From positions 1-64,000 of the forward strand of contig DASUSS010000152.1 in assembly GCA_036374995.1 (NCBI GenBank): a DNA stretch of 64,000 nt, written 5' to 3'. The stretch's first letter is position 1, and the number at the start of each line of letters is the position of its first letter. Source of the stretch: SH-MAG3 sp036374995 (GTDB lineage: Bacteria; Gemmatimonadota; Gemmatimonadetes; Longimicrobiales; RSA9). The translations under genes were made by a program, and so were the position numbers. The notes below the pieces were generated by a model. It saw only the letters and a program-made list of their open reading frames with translations, did no database searches and was not told the DNA's origin. Of the stretch, positions 42,928 to 51,991 are shown piece by piece.

Positions 42928-43738
42928 GATTCGTCTCGGCCACATCGACTACAGCAATTGCGTTCCCGTTCATGCGCTGATCCTGGAGCGTGGTGCACGC
43001 GAGGTGGAGGTCGTGCGGGACATCCCGTCGCGGCTGAATGCAGCACTGGCGGCGGGCGAGATCGACGTGGCTCCGTGCTCGAGCATCGAGTATGCGCGCC
43101 ATGCCGACGAGTATGTGATCCTGCCGCACCACGCGATCGGCTCGGCGGGTCCGGTGCAGAGCATCCTGCTGGAGAGCTCCGTTGCGCTGGAGCGGCTGCA
43201 CGGCGCGGTCGTGGCGCTGCCGACGGCGTCGGCGACATCGGTCGTCCTGCTGCGTGTGCTGCTCGAGCTGCGGCTCGGCATCCGGCCGCGGTACGAGTGG
43301 TACGTGCAGGGCGACGCGGAGGAGGCGGGGGTGGACGGAGCGAGCGCGACGCTCCGCATCGGGGATGTCGCGTTGCGGCGGCACGCGGCACCGGGCAGCA
43401 CCGTTCATGATCTGGGCGCGGAATGGTGGACGTGGACCGGCCTGCCGTTCGCGTTCGCGGTCTGGCAGGTGCGCCGCGCGACGGACCGGGCCGAGGTCCG
43501 GCGCCTCGCGGGGCTGCTGGCCGAGTCGCGCGCGTGGTTCTGCGCGAACGACCGGCGGCTCGCGCGCGAGTATGCGGCCGGCTTCGGTCTCACGCCGGAT
43601 CGCCTGCTGCGCTACTGGCACTCGCTGCGTTTCGATCTCGATCCCCCCATGCAGCAGGGTCTGCTGCGTTTCTATCGTCATGCCGCCGAGCTGGGTGAGG
43701 CGCCGCCGGTGTCGTCACTCGCGATCCTGGATCCGTAG
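42926..43738 (+). CDS. mqnA: Chorismate dehydratase MqnA (futalosine menaquinone pathway)
   Basis: 270 residues. It converts chorismate to 3-enolpyruvylbenzoate, the first step of the futalosine route to menaquinone. The MqnA/MqnD periplasmic-binding-like fold shows RLGHIDYSNCVPVHAL at the N-terminus, then APCSSIEYARH and LPTASATSVVLLRVLLE, and a C-terminal GLPFAFAVWQVRR. No signal peptide. MqnD is the related alternative, but the N-terminal DYSNC block favours MqnA. The start is ATG 42926, set by the -10 box eight bases upstream. No other mqn gene is in the window. Confidence 0.93.
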   Translation: MIRLGHIDYSNCVPVHALILERGAREVEVVRDIPSRLNAALAAGEIDVAPCSSIEYARHADEYVILPHHAIGSAGPVQSILLESSVALERLHGAVVALPTASATSVVLLRVLLELRLGIRPRYEWYVQGDAEEAGVDGASATLRIGDVALRRHAAPGSTVHDLGAEWWTWTGLPFAFAVWQVRRATDRAEVRRLAGLLAESRAWFCANDRRLAREYAAGFGLTPDRLLRYWHSLRFDLDPPMQQGLLRFYRHAAELGEAPPVSSLAILDP

Positions 43739-43773
43739 CGCCACCGGGGTCAGTGCAAGCGGCGGGCCGAGGG

Positions 43774-43803
43774 TGGACATTCGCGCGCGCCGCTGACTAC
43801 CTT
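43774..43803 (+). promoter_or_regulatory. mla operon promoter (near-leaderless)
   Basis: TGGACA (43774-43779), 18 bases, then TACCTT (43798-43803), six bases before the mlaE ATG. No Shine-Dalgarno. Confidence 0.5.
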
Positions 43804-43809
43804 TCGAGC

Positions 43810-44592
43810 ATGAACGCCTCCTGGACGTCACCCGTCGCCTGGGTCGGCCGCTCCGCGCTCGGCACGGCGGCAGGGTTCGGCCGCTTCGGCGCGTTCGCGT
43901 CCAGCGTCGCACGCGGCGGGCGCGATGCCGGCACGTGGAGCCGGCTCCTGGTATCGCACATGGCCCGCCTGGGCGTGGAGTCGCTGCCCATCGCGCTCTT
44001 CATTGCCGCGTTCACCGGCATCGTCCTCGCGCTCCAGGCATCGTACACGTTCACGGGCGCGATCCCGCTGTACTTCGTGGGCGTGCTCGTCGGCAAGACC
44101 ATGATCCTCGAGCTGGGCCCGGTGCTGACGGGGCTCGCGCTCGCCGGCCGGGTCGGCGCGAACATCGCCGCCGAGATCGGCACGATGCGTGTCACCGAGC
44201 AGATCGATGCGCTCGAGACGCTCGGCTACGATCCGCTCGCCTATCTGGTCGTGCCGCGCGTCATTGCGGGCGTGCTGATGTTCCCGGTAGTGGTCGCGTT
44301 CGCGAATGCGATCGGCATCCTCGGCGGCTGGATCACTGCGCTCAATCTGCTGGACATGTCGACGCCGCAGTTCGTGCGGGGTCTGCGGCTGTTCTTCCAG
44401 CCGTTCGATGTCCAGTTCTCGCTCATCAAGGCCGCATCGTTCGGGCTGTCGGTCACGTCGATCGGTGCGTTCTACGGCTACAACACGATGGGCGGCGCGG
44501 CGGCGGTCGGGCAGTCGACGACGCAGGCGGTGGTGGTCAGCAGCATGCTGATCCTGGTGCTCGATGCGTTCTGGGCGGTGGTGCTGCTGTGA
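43810..44592 (+). CDS. mlaE: ABC lipid transporter permease MlaE
   Basis: 260 residues with about five to six membrane helices. Permease of the Mla system, which moves phospholipids between the inner and outer membranes. The family blocks LPIALFIAAFTGIVLALQ, ELGPVLTGLALAGRVGANIAAEIG and TMRVTEQIDALETLGYDP are present. First gene of mlaE-mlaF-mlaD, each overlapping the next by four bases (GTGA). The ATG at 43810 lies six bases after a -10 box. Confidence 0.95.
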   Translation: MNASWTSPVAWVGRSALGTAAGFGRFGAFASSVARGGRDAGTWSRLLVSHMARLGVESLPIALFIAAFTGIVLALQASYTFTGAIPLYFVGVLVGKTMILELGPVLTGLALAGRVGANIAAEIGTMRVTEQIDALETLGYDPLAYLVVPRVIAGVLMFPVVVAFANAIGILGGWITALNLLDMSTPQFVRGLRLFFQPFDVQFSLIKAASFGLSVTSIGAFYGYNTMGGAAAVGQSTTQAVVVSSMLILVLDAFWAVVLL

Positions 44593-45338
44593 GCATCGAG
44601 CTGCGCCATGTCCGGAAGGCGTTCGGCAGCCGCGTCATCCTCGATGACGTGTCGCTGACCGTGCAGGAGGGCGAGACGCTCGCCGTGATCGGCTACTCCG
44701 GTGTCGGCAAGTCCGTCCTGCTGAAGAGCATCGTGCGGCTGCTCGAGCCGGATGCCGGCGATGTGTTCGTGGACGGGGAGGATGTCCGGGCGATGGCGCG
44801 TGACCAGCTGTACGAGCTGCGCCGCCGCGTCGGCTATGTCTTCCAGTTCGCCGCACTCTTCGACTCGATGACGGTATTCGACAACGTGGCCATGGGGCTG
44901 CGCCGCATGCGCATGCCGGAGCCGGAGATCGCCGGGCGCGTCGAGGAGTCGCTCGGCCTCGTCGAGATGAGCGGATACGATGACCGGCTGCCGGCGCAGC
45001 TCTCCGGCGGACAGCGCAAGCGCGTCGGCCTCGCGCGCGCACTCGCGACCCGGCCCAAGTACGTCCTGTACGACGAGCCGACCACCGGGCTCGACCCGGT
45101 CACGACCTCGGTCATTGACGGGTTGATCATGAAGACGGCCCGCGAGCTGAGGGTCACCGGTGTGGTCGTGACGCACGACATGAAGAGTGCCTACCGCATC
45201 GCGGATCGCATCGCGATGCTCAACGAGGGCGGCATCCGGTTCGTCGGTACGCCCACGGAAATCCAGCATACGGAGGACCGCGTGGTCCGTGGCTTCATCG
45301 AGGGCAGGCCGGAGCTCGCGCAGGAGGCGGTCGCGTGA
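44589..45338 (+). CDS. mlaF: ABC lipid transporter ATPase MlaF
   Basis: 249 residues. It powers MlaE. Walker A is GYSGVGKS, the signature LSGGQRKR, Walker B VLYDEPTTGLDP, and the His loop is VVVTHDMKSA. The C-terminus EIQHTEDRVVRGFIEGRPEL is typical of MlaF-type ATPases. It starts at GTG overlapping the mlaE stop. Complete and probably active. Confidence 0.95.
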   Translation: MSIELRHVRKAFGSRVILDDVSLTVQEGETLAVIGYSGVGKSVLLKSIVRLLEPDAGDVFVDGEDVRAMARDQLYELRRRVGYVFQFAALFDSMTVFDNVAMGLRRMRMPEPEIAGRVEESLGLVEMSGYDDRLPAQLSGGQRKRVGLARALATRPKYVLYDEPTTGLDPVTTSVIDGLIMKTARELRVTGVVVTHDMKSAYRIADRIAMLNEGGIRFVGTPTEIQHTEDRVVRGFIEGRPELAQEAVA

Positions 45339-46324
45339 GCCGGCGCAACGAGGTCGTGGTAGGTGCCGTCGTCATCCTGGCCATCCTGCTCATCGTGATC
45401 GGCACCATCTGGATGCAGGGTCTCGCGTTCGGCAGCGAGGAGCGCATCGTGCAGGCGCGCTTCCGCGAAGTGGCCCAGCTGCTCGTCGGCGGCAAGGTGA
45501 AGTACCGCGGCGTGCCGATCGGGCGCGTGGAGTCGATCGAGTTCGAGCCGGGCGGTGCGGCCGTGATCGTGTCGCTGGCGGTCGACTCGGACGTCACGCT
45601 GCCGGAGGATGCGGCAGTGATGCTCTCCCCGGAGTCGTTCTTCGGCGACTGGCAGGCGGAGGTCATCTCGCGGCGGATGTTCGCGACGTACGAGTATACG
45701 GAGCCGGTCGAGAGCGGCATGCTGCCCGGCTACACGTTGCCCGAGATCTCGCGGCTCACGGCCGTCGCCGACGAGATCGCCGGCAACCTGGCCACGATCA
45801 GCACCCGCATCGAGCTCGCGTTCACCGAGGAGACGGCACTGAACGTGCGCGAGGCGATCGAGAACATCCAGCGCGCGAGCGGCGAGCTCGCTGGACTGAT
45901 GAACTCGCAGCAGGCGGCGATCGAGGAAGTCGCGTCCAACCTGGAGCGCACCTCGGAGGCGGCGGGCCAGGCGGCGCTGACGCTGCAGCGTTCGTTCGCA
46001 GAGGTCGAGGCGGCGATCGCGGGCGGCCGGCTGGTGAACATCGTGACGAACGTGGATCGCGCGACGTCGCGCACCGACTCGCTCGTGTCGCTGCTGGTGC
46101 AGACGAGCCGCGACCTCAGCAACACGGCGGTATCCGCCGACAGCACGTTCCGGATGGTGAGCAGCATTGCGAGTGACATCCAGCGCGGCGAGGGGTCGCT
46201 CGGGCGGCTGATCCAGGACACGACCCTGTACATGAGCCTCGTGCAGACGAACGTCGAGATGCAGACGCTGCTGCGTGACATCCGGCGGAATCCGAGGCGG
46301 TACATCAATCTCACCATCTTCTAG
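45335..46324 (+). CDS. mlaD: MlaD-type MCE lipid-binding protein
   Basis: 329 residues. N-terminal membrane anchor (VVVGAVVILAILLIVIGTIW), then the MCE domain (~35-125, with VGGKVKYRGVPIGRVESIEF and SPESFFGDWQAEVI) and a long periplasmic coiled coil (~140-300), ending RRNPRRYINLTIF. Last gene of the mla operon, starting at GTG over the mlaF stop. It is longer than the E. coli MlaD because of the coiled-coil extension, which could reach across the periplasm. lysC follows 17 bases later. Confidence 0.93.
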   Translation: MSRRNEVVVGAVVILAILLIVIGTIWMQGLAFGSEERIVQARFREVAQLLVGGKVKYRGVPIGRVESIEFEPGGAAVIVSLAVDSDVTLPEDAAVMLSPESFFGDWQAEVISRRMFATYEYTEPVESGMLPGYTLPEISRLTAVADEIAGNLATISTRIELAFTEETALNVREAIENIQRASGELAGLMNSQQAAIEEVASNLERTSEAAGQAALTLQRSFAEVEAAIAGGRLVNIVTNVDRATSRTDSLVSLLVQTSRDLSNTAVSADSTFRMVSSIASDIQRGEGSLGRLIQDTTLYMSLVQTNVEMQTLLRDIRRNPRRYINLTIF

Positions 46325-46341
46325 CGAGCTCCCGATCCCTC

Positions 46342-47583
46342 GTGAGCCTCATCGTACAGAAATACGGCGGCACGTCGGTCGGCACGCCGGAGCGGGTCAG
46401 GGCGGTCGCGCGGCGGGTCGCGGCGGAGCGGCGGACGGGTGCGGCGGTCGTGGTGGTCGTATCCGCGATGGGACACACGACGGACGAGCTGACGGCGCTG
46501 GCGGCACAGGTGACGCCCGATGCGCGGCGCCGCCACCCGCGCGAGCTCGACATGCTGCTGACCGCGGGTGAGCGGATCGCAATGGCGCTCGTCGCGATGG
46601 CGATCGGCGACTGCGGCATCGACGCGATCAGTCTCACCGGCTCCCAGGCGGCGATCATAACGGACAATACGCACACCGGTGCGCGGATCGAGGAAGTGCG
46701 CGCCGAGCGGGTGCGCGAGGAGGTCGCCCGCGGGCGGGTCGTCATCGTGGCGGGCTTCCAGGGCGTGAGCCGGGCCCGCGAGGTGACTACGCTCGGGCGC
46801 GGCGGCTCGGATACGACGGCCGTTGCGCTCGCGGCCGCGCTGCACGCCGACCGGTGCGATATCTTCACGGACGTCGACGGCGTCTACACCGCAGACCCGC
46901 GGCGCGTCCCGGACGCGCGGATCCTGCGCGAGGTGGATTACGACGACATGGTCGAGCTGGCGGCCTCGGGCGCGCAGGTGCTGCACCCGCGCGCCGTCGA
47001 GATCGCAGCGCGCTTCGGCGTGCCGGTCCGGGTGCTGTCGTCGTTCCGGGACCCGGACGCCGCGGGCGGCACGCTCATCACGAGGAGAAGGAACCGCATG
47101 GAAGGGCTGGTCCTGACGGGGCTCGCGAGCGAGGGCGCTCAGGCGAAGCTGACGGTGCGGGGGTTGCCGCCGTCGATGGAGGCCATGACGCGGATCATGT
47201 CCGCGCTCGCCGCCGAACGCATCTCCGTCGACACGCTCACGCCGGCGGATCGGCAGGACGGGCGGCGACAGCTCCAGATCACGATCGATGACGCCGACCT
47301 GGCGCGTGCACTCGAGGTCTGCCGCGGGCTGGTGCAGAGTCTCGGCGGCGAAGCCGTCGACGTGCAGCGCGGCCTGAGCAAGGTCACGCTCGTCGGCAGC
47401 GGCATGACCGGCATGCCGGGCGTCTATGCGCGTGCGCTCGAGGCGCTGCTCGCTGCCGGCGTCGACGTGCACGCACTCGGTACCTCCTCCGTCTCCATCT
47501 CCTTCCTCGTCGATTCCGCCGCGGAGGAGCGGACCTTGCAAGCGCTCCACACCGTGTTCGATCTGGCGAAGGTGACCGGATGA
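46342..47583 (+). CDS. lysC: Aspartate kinase
   Basis: 413 residues. It phosphorylates aspartate, the first step to lysine, threonine, methionine and diaminopimelate. The kinase part starts IVQKYGGTSVG and contains GRGGSDTTAVALA and FTDVDGVYTADPR. Two ACT domains at the C-terminus (~265-413) suggest feedback control by lysine and/or threonine. It starts at GTG and its stop overlaps asd by four bases. It may be co-transcribed with the mla operon, only 17 bases upstream. Confidence 0.95.
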   Translation: MSLIVQKYGGTSVGTPERVRAVARRVAAERRTGAAVVVVVSAMGHTTDELTALAAQVTPDARRRHPRELDMLLTAGERIAMALVAMAIGDCGIDAISLTGSQAAIITDNTHTGARIEEVRAERVREEVARGRVVIVAGFQGVSRAREVTTLGRGGSDTTAVALAAALHADRCDIFTDVDGVYTADPRRVPDARILREVDYDDMVELAASGAQVLHPRAVEIAARFGVPVRVLSSFRDPDAAGGTLITRRRNRMEGLVLTGLASEGAQAKLTVRGLPPSMEAMTRIMSALAAERISVDTLTPADRQDGRRQLQITIDDADLARALEVCRGLVQSLGGEAVDVQRGLSKVTLVGSGMTGMPGVYARALEALLAAGVDVHALGTSSVSISFLVDSAAEERTLQALHTVFDLAKVTG

Positions 47584-48575
47584 AGGTTGCGGTTCTGGGT
47601 GCGACGGGCGCGGTCGGCCGCACCATGCTGCGAGTGATGGAGGAACGGCAGTTCCCGGCAGAGGCGATCGTGCCGCTCGCCTCGGAGCGGTCCGCCGGCA
47701 TCGCCGTGCCCTGGAACGGCCGCGAGTGGCCCGTACTGCCGCCCTCACGCGAAGCGTTCGACGGCTGCGACATCGCGCTGTTCTCGGCGGGTGCGGCCCG
47801 CAGCCGGCAATGGGCGCCGATCGCCGCCGAAACGGGTGCAGTCGTGATCGACAACTCGTCGGCGTGGCGCATGCATCCGCGCGTTCCGCTCGTCGTACCC
47901 GAGATCAATGCGGCCGCCGCCGCGGACCGGCCGCTCGGCATCATTGCGAACCCGAATTGTGCGACGATCCAGCTGGTGATCGTGCTCGCGGCGCTGCACC
48001 GTCGCTCGCCGCTTCGGCGGGTGGTCGTCACCACGCTCCAGGCGGTCTCGGGCGCGGGCCAGCAGGGTCTGGCTGCGCTGCGGGCCGAGCTGGCCGGCGG
48101 TACGGCGGACGACTCGCCGTTCGTGGCGCCGATCGCCGGGAACGTGATTCCGTGGATCGGCCCGCGTCTCGATGACGGCTGGAACGAGGAAGAGGAGAAG
48201 ATCCGCGGCGAGACACGCAAGATCCTCGACCTCGCGGATCTGCCGGTGGCGGCCACGTGCGTGCGCGTGCCGGTGGAGACGGGTCACTCGATCTCGGCGA
48301 CCGTGGAGCTGTCGGAGCCGCTCTCGCCGCGCGAGCTGCGGAGCGCGCTCGCCGCGATGGACGGGCTGGTCGTGGCCGACGCCATGCGCGATCCGCTGCC
48401 CCGCGATGCCGCGGGCACCGATGAGGTGCGGGTCGGGCACGTGCGCAGCGACCGTGACCTGCCCCACGTCGTGCACCTGTGGATCGTCGCGGACAACCTG
48501 CGCAAGGGTGCCGCGACGAACGCCGTCCAGATCGCCGAGTCGCTGGTGCGCGCCGCGACGGTGCCGCATGGGTGA
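47580..48575 (+). CDS. asd: Aspartate-semialdehyde dehydrogenase
   Basis: 331 residues. It reduces aspartyl phosphate to the semialdehyde, the step after LysC. The NADP-binding GATGAVGR is at 7-14 and the catalytic Cys127 is in IANPNCATIQL. The C-terminal block VPVETGHSISATVEL holds the active His. ATG overlaps the lysC stop, and its own stop overlaps the next gene by eight bases. Confidence 0.96.
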   Translation: MKVAVLGATGAVGRTMLRVMEERQFPAEAIVPLASERSAGIAVPWNGREWPVLPPSREAFDGCDIALFSAGAARSRQWAPIAAETGAVVIDNSSAWRMHPRVPLVVPEINAAAAADRPLGIIANPNCATIQLVIVLAALHRRSPLRRVVVTTLQAVSGAGQQGLAALRAELAGGTADDSPFVAPIAGNVIPWIGPRLDDGWNEEEEKIRGETRKILDLADLPVAATCVRVPVETGHSISATVELSEPLSPRELRSALAAMDGLVVADAMRDPLPRDAAGTDEVRVGHVRSDRDLPHVVHLWIVADNLRKGAATNAVQIAESLVRAATVPHG

Positions 48576-49095
48576 CGCGCCGCGTTCCTCCCGGCGCTCC
48601 GCTCGCGGGCGCCGTGCACGCCGGGCGCGGGTGGAGACGAGCTCCGGCGGTGTGGTGTTCCGCCGCGGTGCGGACGCGTTCGATTTCCTGCTGATCCGCG
48701 ACCCGTACGACAACTGGGGCCTGCCGAAGGGTCACATCGAGGGCGGCGAGTCAGCCGCGGAGGCGGCGCTCCGCGAGGTCGAGGAGGAGACGGGGCTGCG
48801 CGCGCTCAGCATGGTGACCCAGCTGCCGACGATCGACTGGTTCTTCCGCGACCGCGGCCGGCTCGTCCACAAGTTCTGTCATTTCTTTCTCGTCGAATGC
48901 ACGGCCGGCGACCCCGCGCCGCAGCTCGCGGAGGGGATAACCGAATGCATCTGGCGTTCGGCCGACGCCGCGATCGAGACCATCAGCTACTCGAACGCGC
49001 GCGAGGTCATGCGCGCTGCGGCCCGCTGGCTCGCAGCGCCGGAGCCGCAGAGCCCCGCCGTGACGATGCTCCGGCTCGAGAACCGGATGCGCTGA
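48568..49095 (+). CDS. Nudix hydrolase
   Basis: 175 residues. An Arg-rich N-tail (~20 residues) precedes the Nudix fold (ETSSGGVVFRRG). The Nudix box is complete: GHIEGGESAAEAALREVEEE followed by TGL, so it should bind metal and cleave a nucleoside diphosphate linked to another moiety. The substrate is unknown; the Ap4A-type family (RDPYDNWGLPKGHIEGGE) is the closest match. It overlaps asd by eight bases, which implies coupled translation though no shared chemistry is obvious. Confidence 0.88.
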   Translation: MGDAPRSSRRSARGRRARRARVETSSGGVVFRRGADAFDFLLIRDPYDNWGLPKGHIEGGESAAEAALREVEEETGLRALSMVTQLPTIDWFFRDRGRLVHKFCHFFLVECTAGDPAPQLAEGITECIWRSADAAIETISYSNAREVMRAAARWLAAPEPQSPAVTMLRLENRMR

Positions 49096-49117
49096 CCAAC
49101 TCACCAGACCGGGTGCG

Positions 49118-50368
49118 ATGGAGCAGAAGACGATTCCGACGGAGCTGCGGTACATCTACGGCGCACTCGTGCTCGCGGTCGCTGCCGTGTTCCTGTTCAG
49201 CATCCACTCGGTGCTCTCGCCGTTCATCGCGTACATCGTGCTGCTGCTCCTGCTCGTCCCGTACGCGGGCACCGACCGGCACACGACAATCGTCATAGCG
49301 GCGACACTCGCGCTGCTGATCTGGCTGCTGGAAACGCTCGGCAGTCTGCTCGCACCGTTCATCCTGGCGTTCGTGCTCGCCTACATCCTCGATCCCGCCG
49401 TGGATGTGCTCGAGCGGCGGCGCATCGCGCGCGGTCCGGCAGTCGCCCTGCTCGTCGTGCCCGTGCTGCTGCTCATTGCGGTCGCGATCGCGTTCGCAAT
49501 CCCCGCACTGGTGAACCAGATCGAAGCGCTCATCAGCCGGCTGCCGGCCGCCGCGGCGCGCGTGCTCGAGTGGCTCGAGCAGCTGCGCGCCAACGCGCAG
49601 CGCTGGAGACTGCCGTTCATCTCCGAAGAAGTTCTCGCGCGCTGGCTCGACGAGGAGCGGATCACGGCGTACATCGAGTCGCGGCAGCAGGCGATCGCCG
49701 AGGGCGCGTGGGGCACGCTGACCGGCGTCGGCCGCGGACTCGGGTTCGCACTCTCCATCCTCGGATTCCTCGTGCTCACGCCCGTACTGATCGTCTACCT
49801 GCTCCGCGACTTCGACAACATCACGCTGCGCGTGGCCGACCTCGTGCCGCAGGAGCGCAGGGAGGGCTGGCTCGCTTTCGCGCGCGAGTACGACGCGCTC
49901 CTGTCCCGCTTCCTGAGAGGTCAGGTGCTGCAGGCCACACTCGTCGGACTCATGACCTGGATCGGCCTGTGGATCGCCGGAGTCCCCTACGCCGGCCTCG
50001 TCGGCGCCATCGCCGGCGTGTTCAACCTCGTGCCCTATCTCGGACTCGTCGTCAGCATCGTGCCGGTGCTGATCATTGCACTCCTGAGCGGCAGCTTCCT
50101 CTCCATCATCCTGCGCGCCGGCATCGTGTTCGCCATCGTGCAGACGATCGATTCGACGATCGCGGGACCGCGCATCGTCGGTACATCCGTCGGCCTGCAT
50201 CCCGTCTGGGTCATTCTCGCACTCGCCGTCGGCGGAGCGTTCTTCGGGTTCGTCGGCCTGCTCATCGCCGTGCCCGGCGCAGTGCTCATCAAACTGCTGC
50301 TGCGCGAGGGGCTCTCCCGATATCGCCGCTCGGCGACGTTCCTGGGCGCGCGCAACCTGCCGGAGTGA
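49118..50368 (+). CDS. AI-2E family permease (copy 2)
   Basis: 416 residues, about eight membrane helices with a soluble central part (~130-225). The family block FNLVPYLGLVVSIVPVLII, the QTIDSTIAGPRIVG segment and the end FFGFVGLLIAVPGAVLIKLLL are present. It is clearly different from copy 1 at 18182. The N-terminus has two extra helices (YIYGALVLAVAAVFLFSI and on). Substrate not known. It starts 22 bases after the Nudix gene on the same strand. Confidence 0.92.
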   Translation: MEQKTIPTELRYIYGALVLAVAAVFLFSIHSVLSPFIAYIVLLLLLVPYAGTDRHTTIVIAATLALLIWLLETLGSLLAPFILAFVLAYILDPAVDVLERRRIARGPAVALLVVPVLLLIAVAIAFAIPALVNQIEALISRLPAAAARVLEWLEQLRANAQRWRLPFISEEVLARWLDEERITAYIESRQQAIAEGAWGTLTGVGRGLGFALSILGFLVLTPVLIVYLLRDFDNITLRVADLVPQERREGWLAFAREYDALLSRFLRGQVLQATLVGLMTWIGLWIAGVPYAGLVGAIAGVFNLVPYLGLVVSIVPVLIIALLSGSFLSIILRAGIVFAIVQTIDSTIAGPRIVGTSVGLHPVWVILALAVGGAFFGFVGLLIAVPGAVLIKLLLREGLSRYRRSATFLGARNLPE

Positions 50369-50439
50369 GCGCTGCCTTGCGTGGCGCGCGCCACGAGCGC
50401 TAGCATCCCGCCGCCTCACTGCCTCACGGATCGGAGCAC

Positions 50440-51483
50440 ATGCACGTCGACTCGAGAGACCTGACCATCATCGGCGGCGGGCCGACCGGCCTGTTCGCTG
50501 CATTCTATGCCGGCCTGCGCGGCGTCTCCTGCCGCATCATCGATTCGCTGCCCGAGCTCGGCGGCCAGCTCACCGCGCTCTACCCGGAGAAGTACATCTA
50601 CGATGTCGGCGGATTCCCGCGCATCCTCGCGCGCGACCTCGCCGCCAACCTCGCCGAGCAGGGCACGCAGTTCGGTGCGGATGTGCGACTCGAAGAGCAG
50701 GTGCAGCAGCTGATCCATGACGGCGACGGCTACATCGTCACCACCGACCGCAACCGGTATCCCACGAAGGCCGTCCTGATCGCAGGCGGCAAGGGCGCCT
50801 TCGCGCCCCGCGTCCTCGAGTGCCCCGGCTACGACGCCCTGCTCGGCCGCGGCGTCGACTACCACGTGAAGGATCCCGCCCGCTACGCCGGCAAGCGCGT
50901 CCTCATCGTGGGTGGCGGCGACTCCGCCGTCGACTGGGTGCTCAATCTCAAGGATGCGGCCACGCGCCTCATCATCATCCACCGGCGCGAGGGATTCCGC
51001 GCACACGCGCACTCCATGCGACTCATGCACGAGGCCGTCGCGTCCGGCAGGGTCGAGCTGCTCACGCACCGCGAGGTCCGCGAGATCCACGGCGACGCCT
51101 GCGTCACCGCCGTCACCATCTTCGACAACCGCACCAACGAGGACACGACCTACGAGGTCGATGCCGTGCTCGCGCTCATCGGCTTCAAGCCCGACCTCGG
51201 ACCCATCGGCACCTGGGGGCTCGAGCTCCAGCGCAACACCATCAGGGTGAACCAGCGCCTCGAAACCAATCTCCCCCGCGTCTACGCCGCCGGCGACATC
51301 GCGCACTACGAGGGTAAGCTCGAGCTCATCGCCACCGGCTTCAGCGAGGCCGCCATGGCCGTCAACCACGCCGTGCACGAGATCGATCCGAAAGCACGCT
51401 ACAGCCCCGGACACTCCACGAACCTCAAGCTGTTCAAGGACCGGGAGGCCGCCGAGGAAGCCGCGCTTTCCCGCGGCGATTGA
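50440..51483 (+). CDS. Ferredoxin/flavodoxin-NADP reductase, thioredoxin-reductase type
   Basis: 347 residues, YumC-type. It moves electrons between NADPH and ferredoxin or flavodoxin. FAD motif IIGGGPTGLFAAFYAG (10-25), NAD(P) motif LIVGGGDSAVDW, and the C-terminal ATGFSEAAMAVNHAVHEI with GHSTNLKLF. No CxxC pair, so it is not a thioredoxin reductase. GGAG stands before the ATG. The real TrxB lies 3 kb downstream. Confidence 0.93.
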   Translation: MHVDSRDLTIIGGGPTGLFAAFYAGLRGVSCRIIDSLPELGGQLTALYPEKYIYDVGGFPRILARDLAANLAEQGTQFGADVRLEEQVQQLIHDGDGYIVTTDRNRYPTKAVLIAGGKGAFAPRVLECPGYDALLGRGVDYHVKDPARYAGKRVLIVGGGDSAVDWVLNLKDAATRLIIIHRREGFRAHAHSMRLMHEAVASGRVELLTHREVREIHGDACVTAVTIFDNRTNEDTTYEVDAVLALIGFKPDLGPIGTWGLELQRNTIRVNQRLETNLPRVYAAGDIAHYEGKLELIATGFSEAAMAVNHAVHEIDPKARYSPGHSTNLKLFKDREAAEEAALSRGD

Positions 51484-51553
51484 CCCGCGGCTGGCATGTT
51501 TCCTGTATCCCGTCTCGCGTCGCCACACCACGTCATCCGGGCCGCGCGCCATC

Positions 51554-51952
51554 ATGAGTAACGCACAGAAGACCGTTCTGCTCGTCGAAGACAACGAGGA
51601 CAATCTCGTCGTCTACCGCACCATACTCGAGCACGTGGGTTACCGCGTCGTCGAGGCCCGCGATGGCGAGGAGGGCGTTCTGCGCGCTCGCGAGCAGATG
51701 CCCGACCTCATCCTCATGGACATTTCCATCCCCAAGATGGACGGCTGGGAGGCGACACAGCGCCTCAAGGCCGATGACGGGACCCGCAACATCCCCATCA
51801 TCGCCCTCACCGCCCACGCCCTCGAGGAGGACCGGCAGAAGGCCGTCCAGGCCGGCTGCGACGGATACCTCGCCAAGCCCGTCGAGCCCCGCCGCGTCGT
51901 CCAGGAGGTCGAGCGCTTCGTCGGCCCCGCGCGGGTGACCGGGCCGGCCTAG
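51554..51952 (+). CDS. Stand-alone response regulator receiver (DivK-like)
   Basis: 132 residues, a single REC domain with no output domain. The phospho-acceptor is Asp56 (LILMDISIPKMDGWEA), the acidic pocket is VEDNEDN, the switch Thr is T86 (IIALTAHAL), and the conserved Lys is K108 (GYLAKPVEP). It should act by protein contact, as in DivK-like or CheY-like proteins. The partner kinase is not in the window. The LTAHAL form is typical of phosphorelay receivers. Confidence 0.92.
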   Translation: MSNAQKTVLLVEDNEDNLVVYRTILEHVGYRVVEARDGEEGVLRAREQMPDLILMDISIPKMDGWEATQRLKADDGTRNIPIIALTAHALEEDRQKAVQAGCDGYLAKPVEPRRVVQEVERFVGPARVTGPA

Positions 51953-51991
51953 GAGGGGCGATCGGCCCGGGGCGTCTTGCGGCTCCATTAT

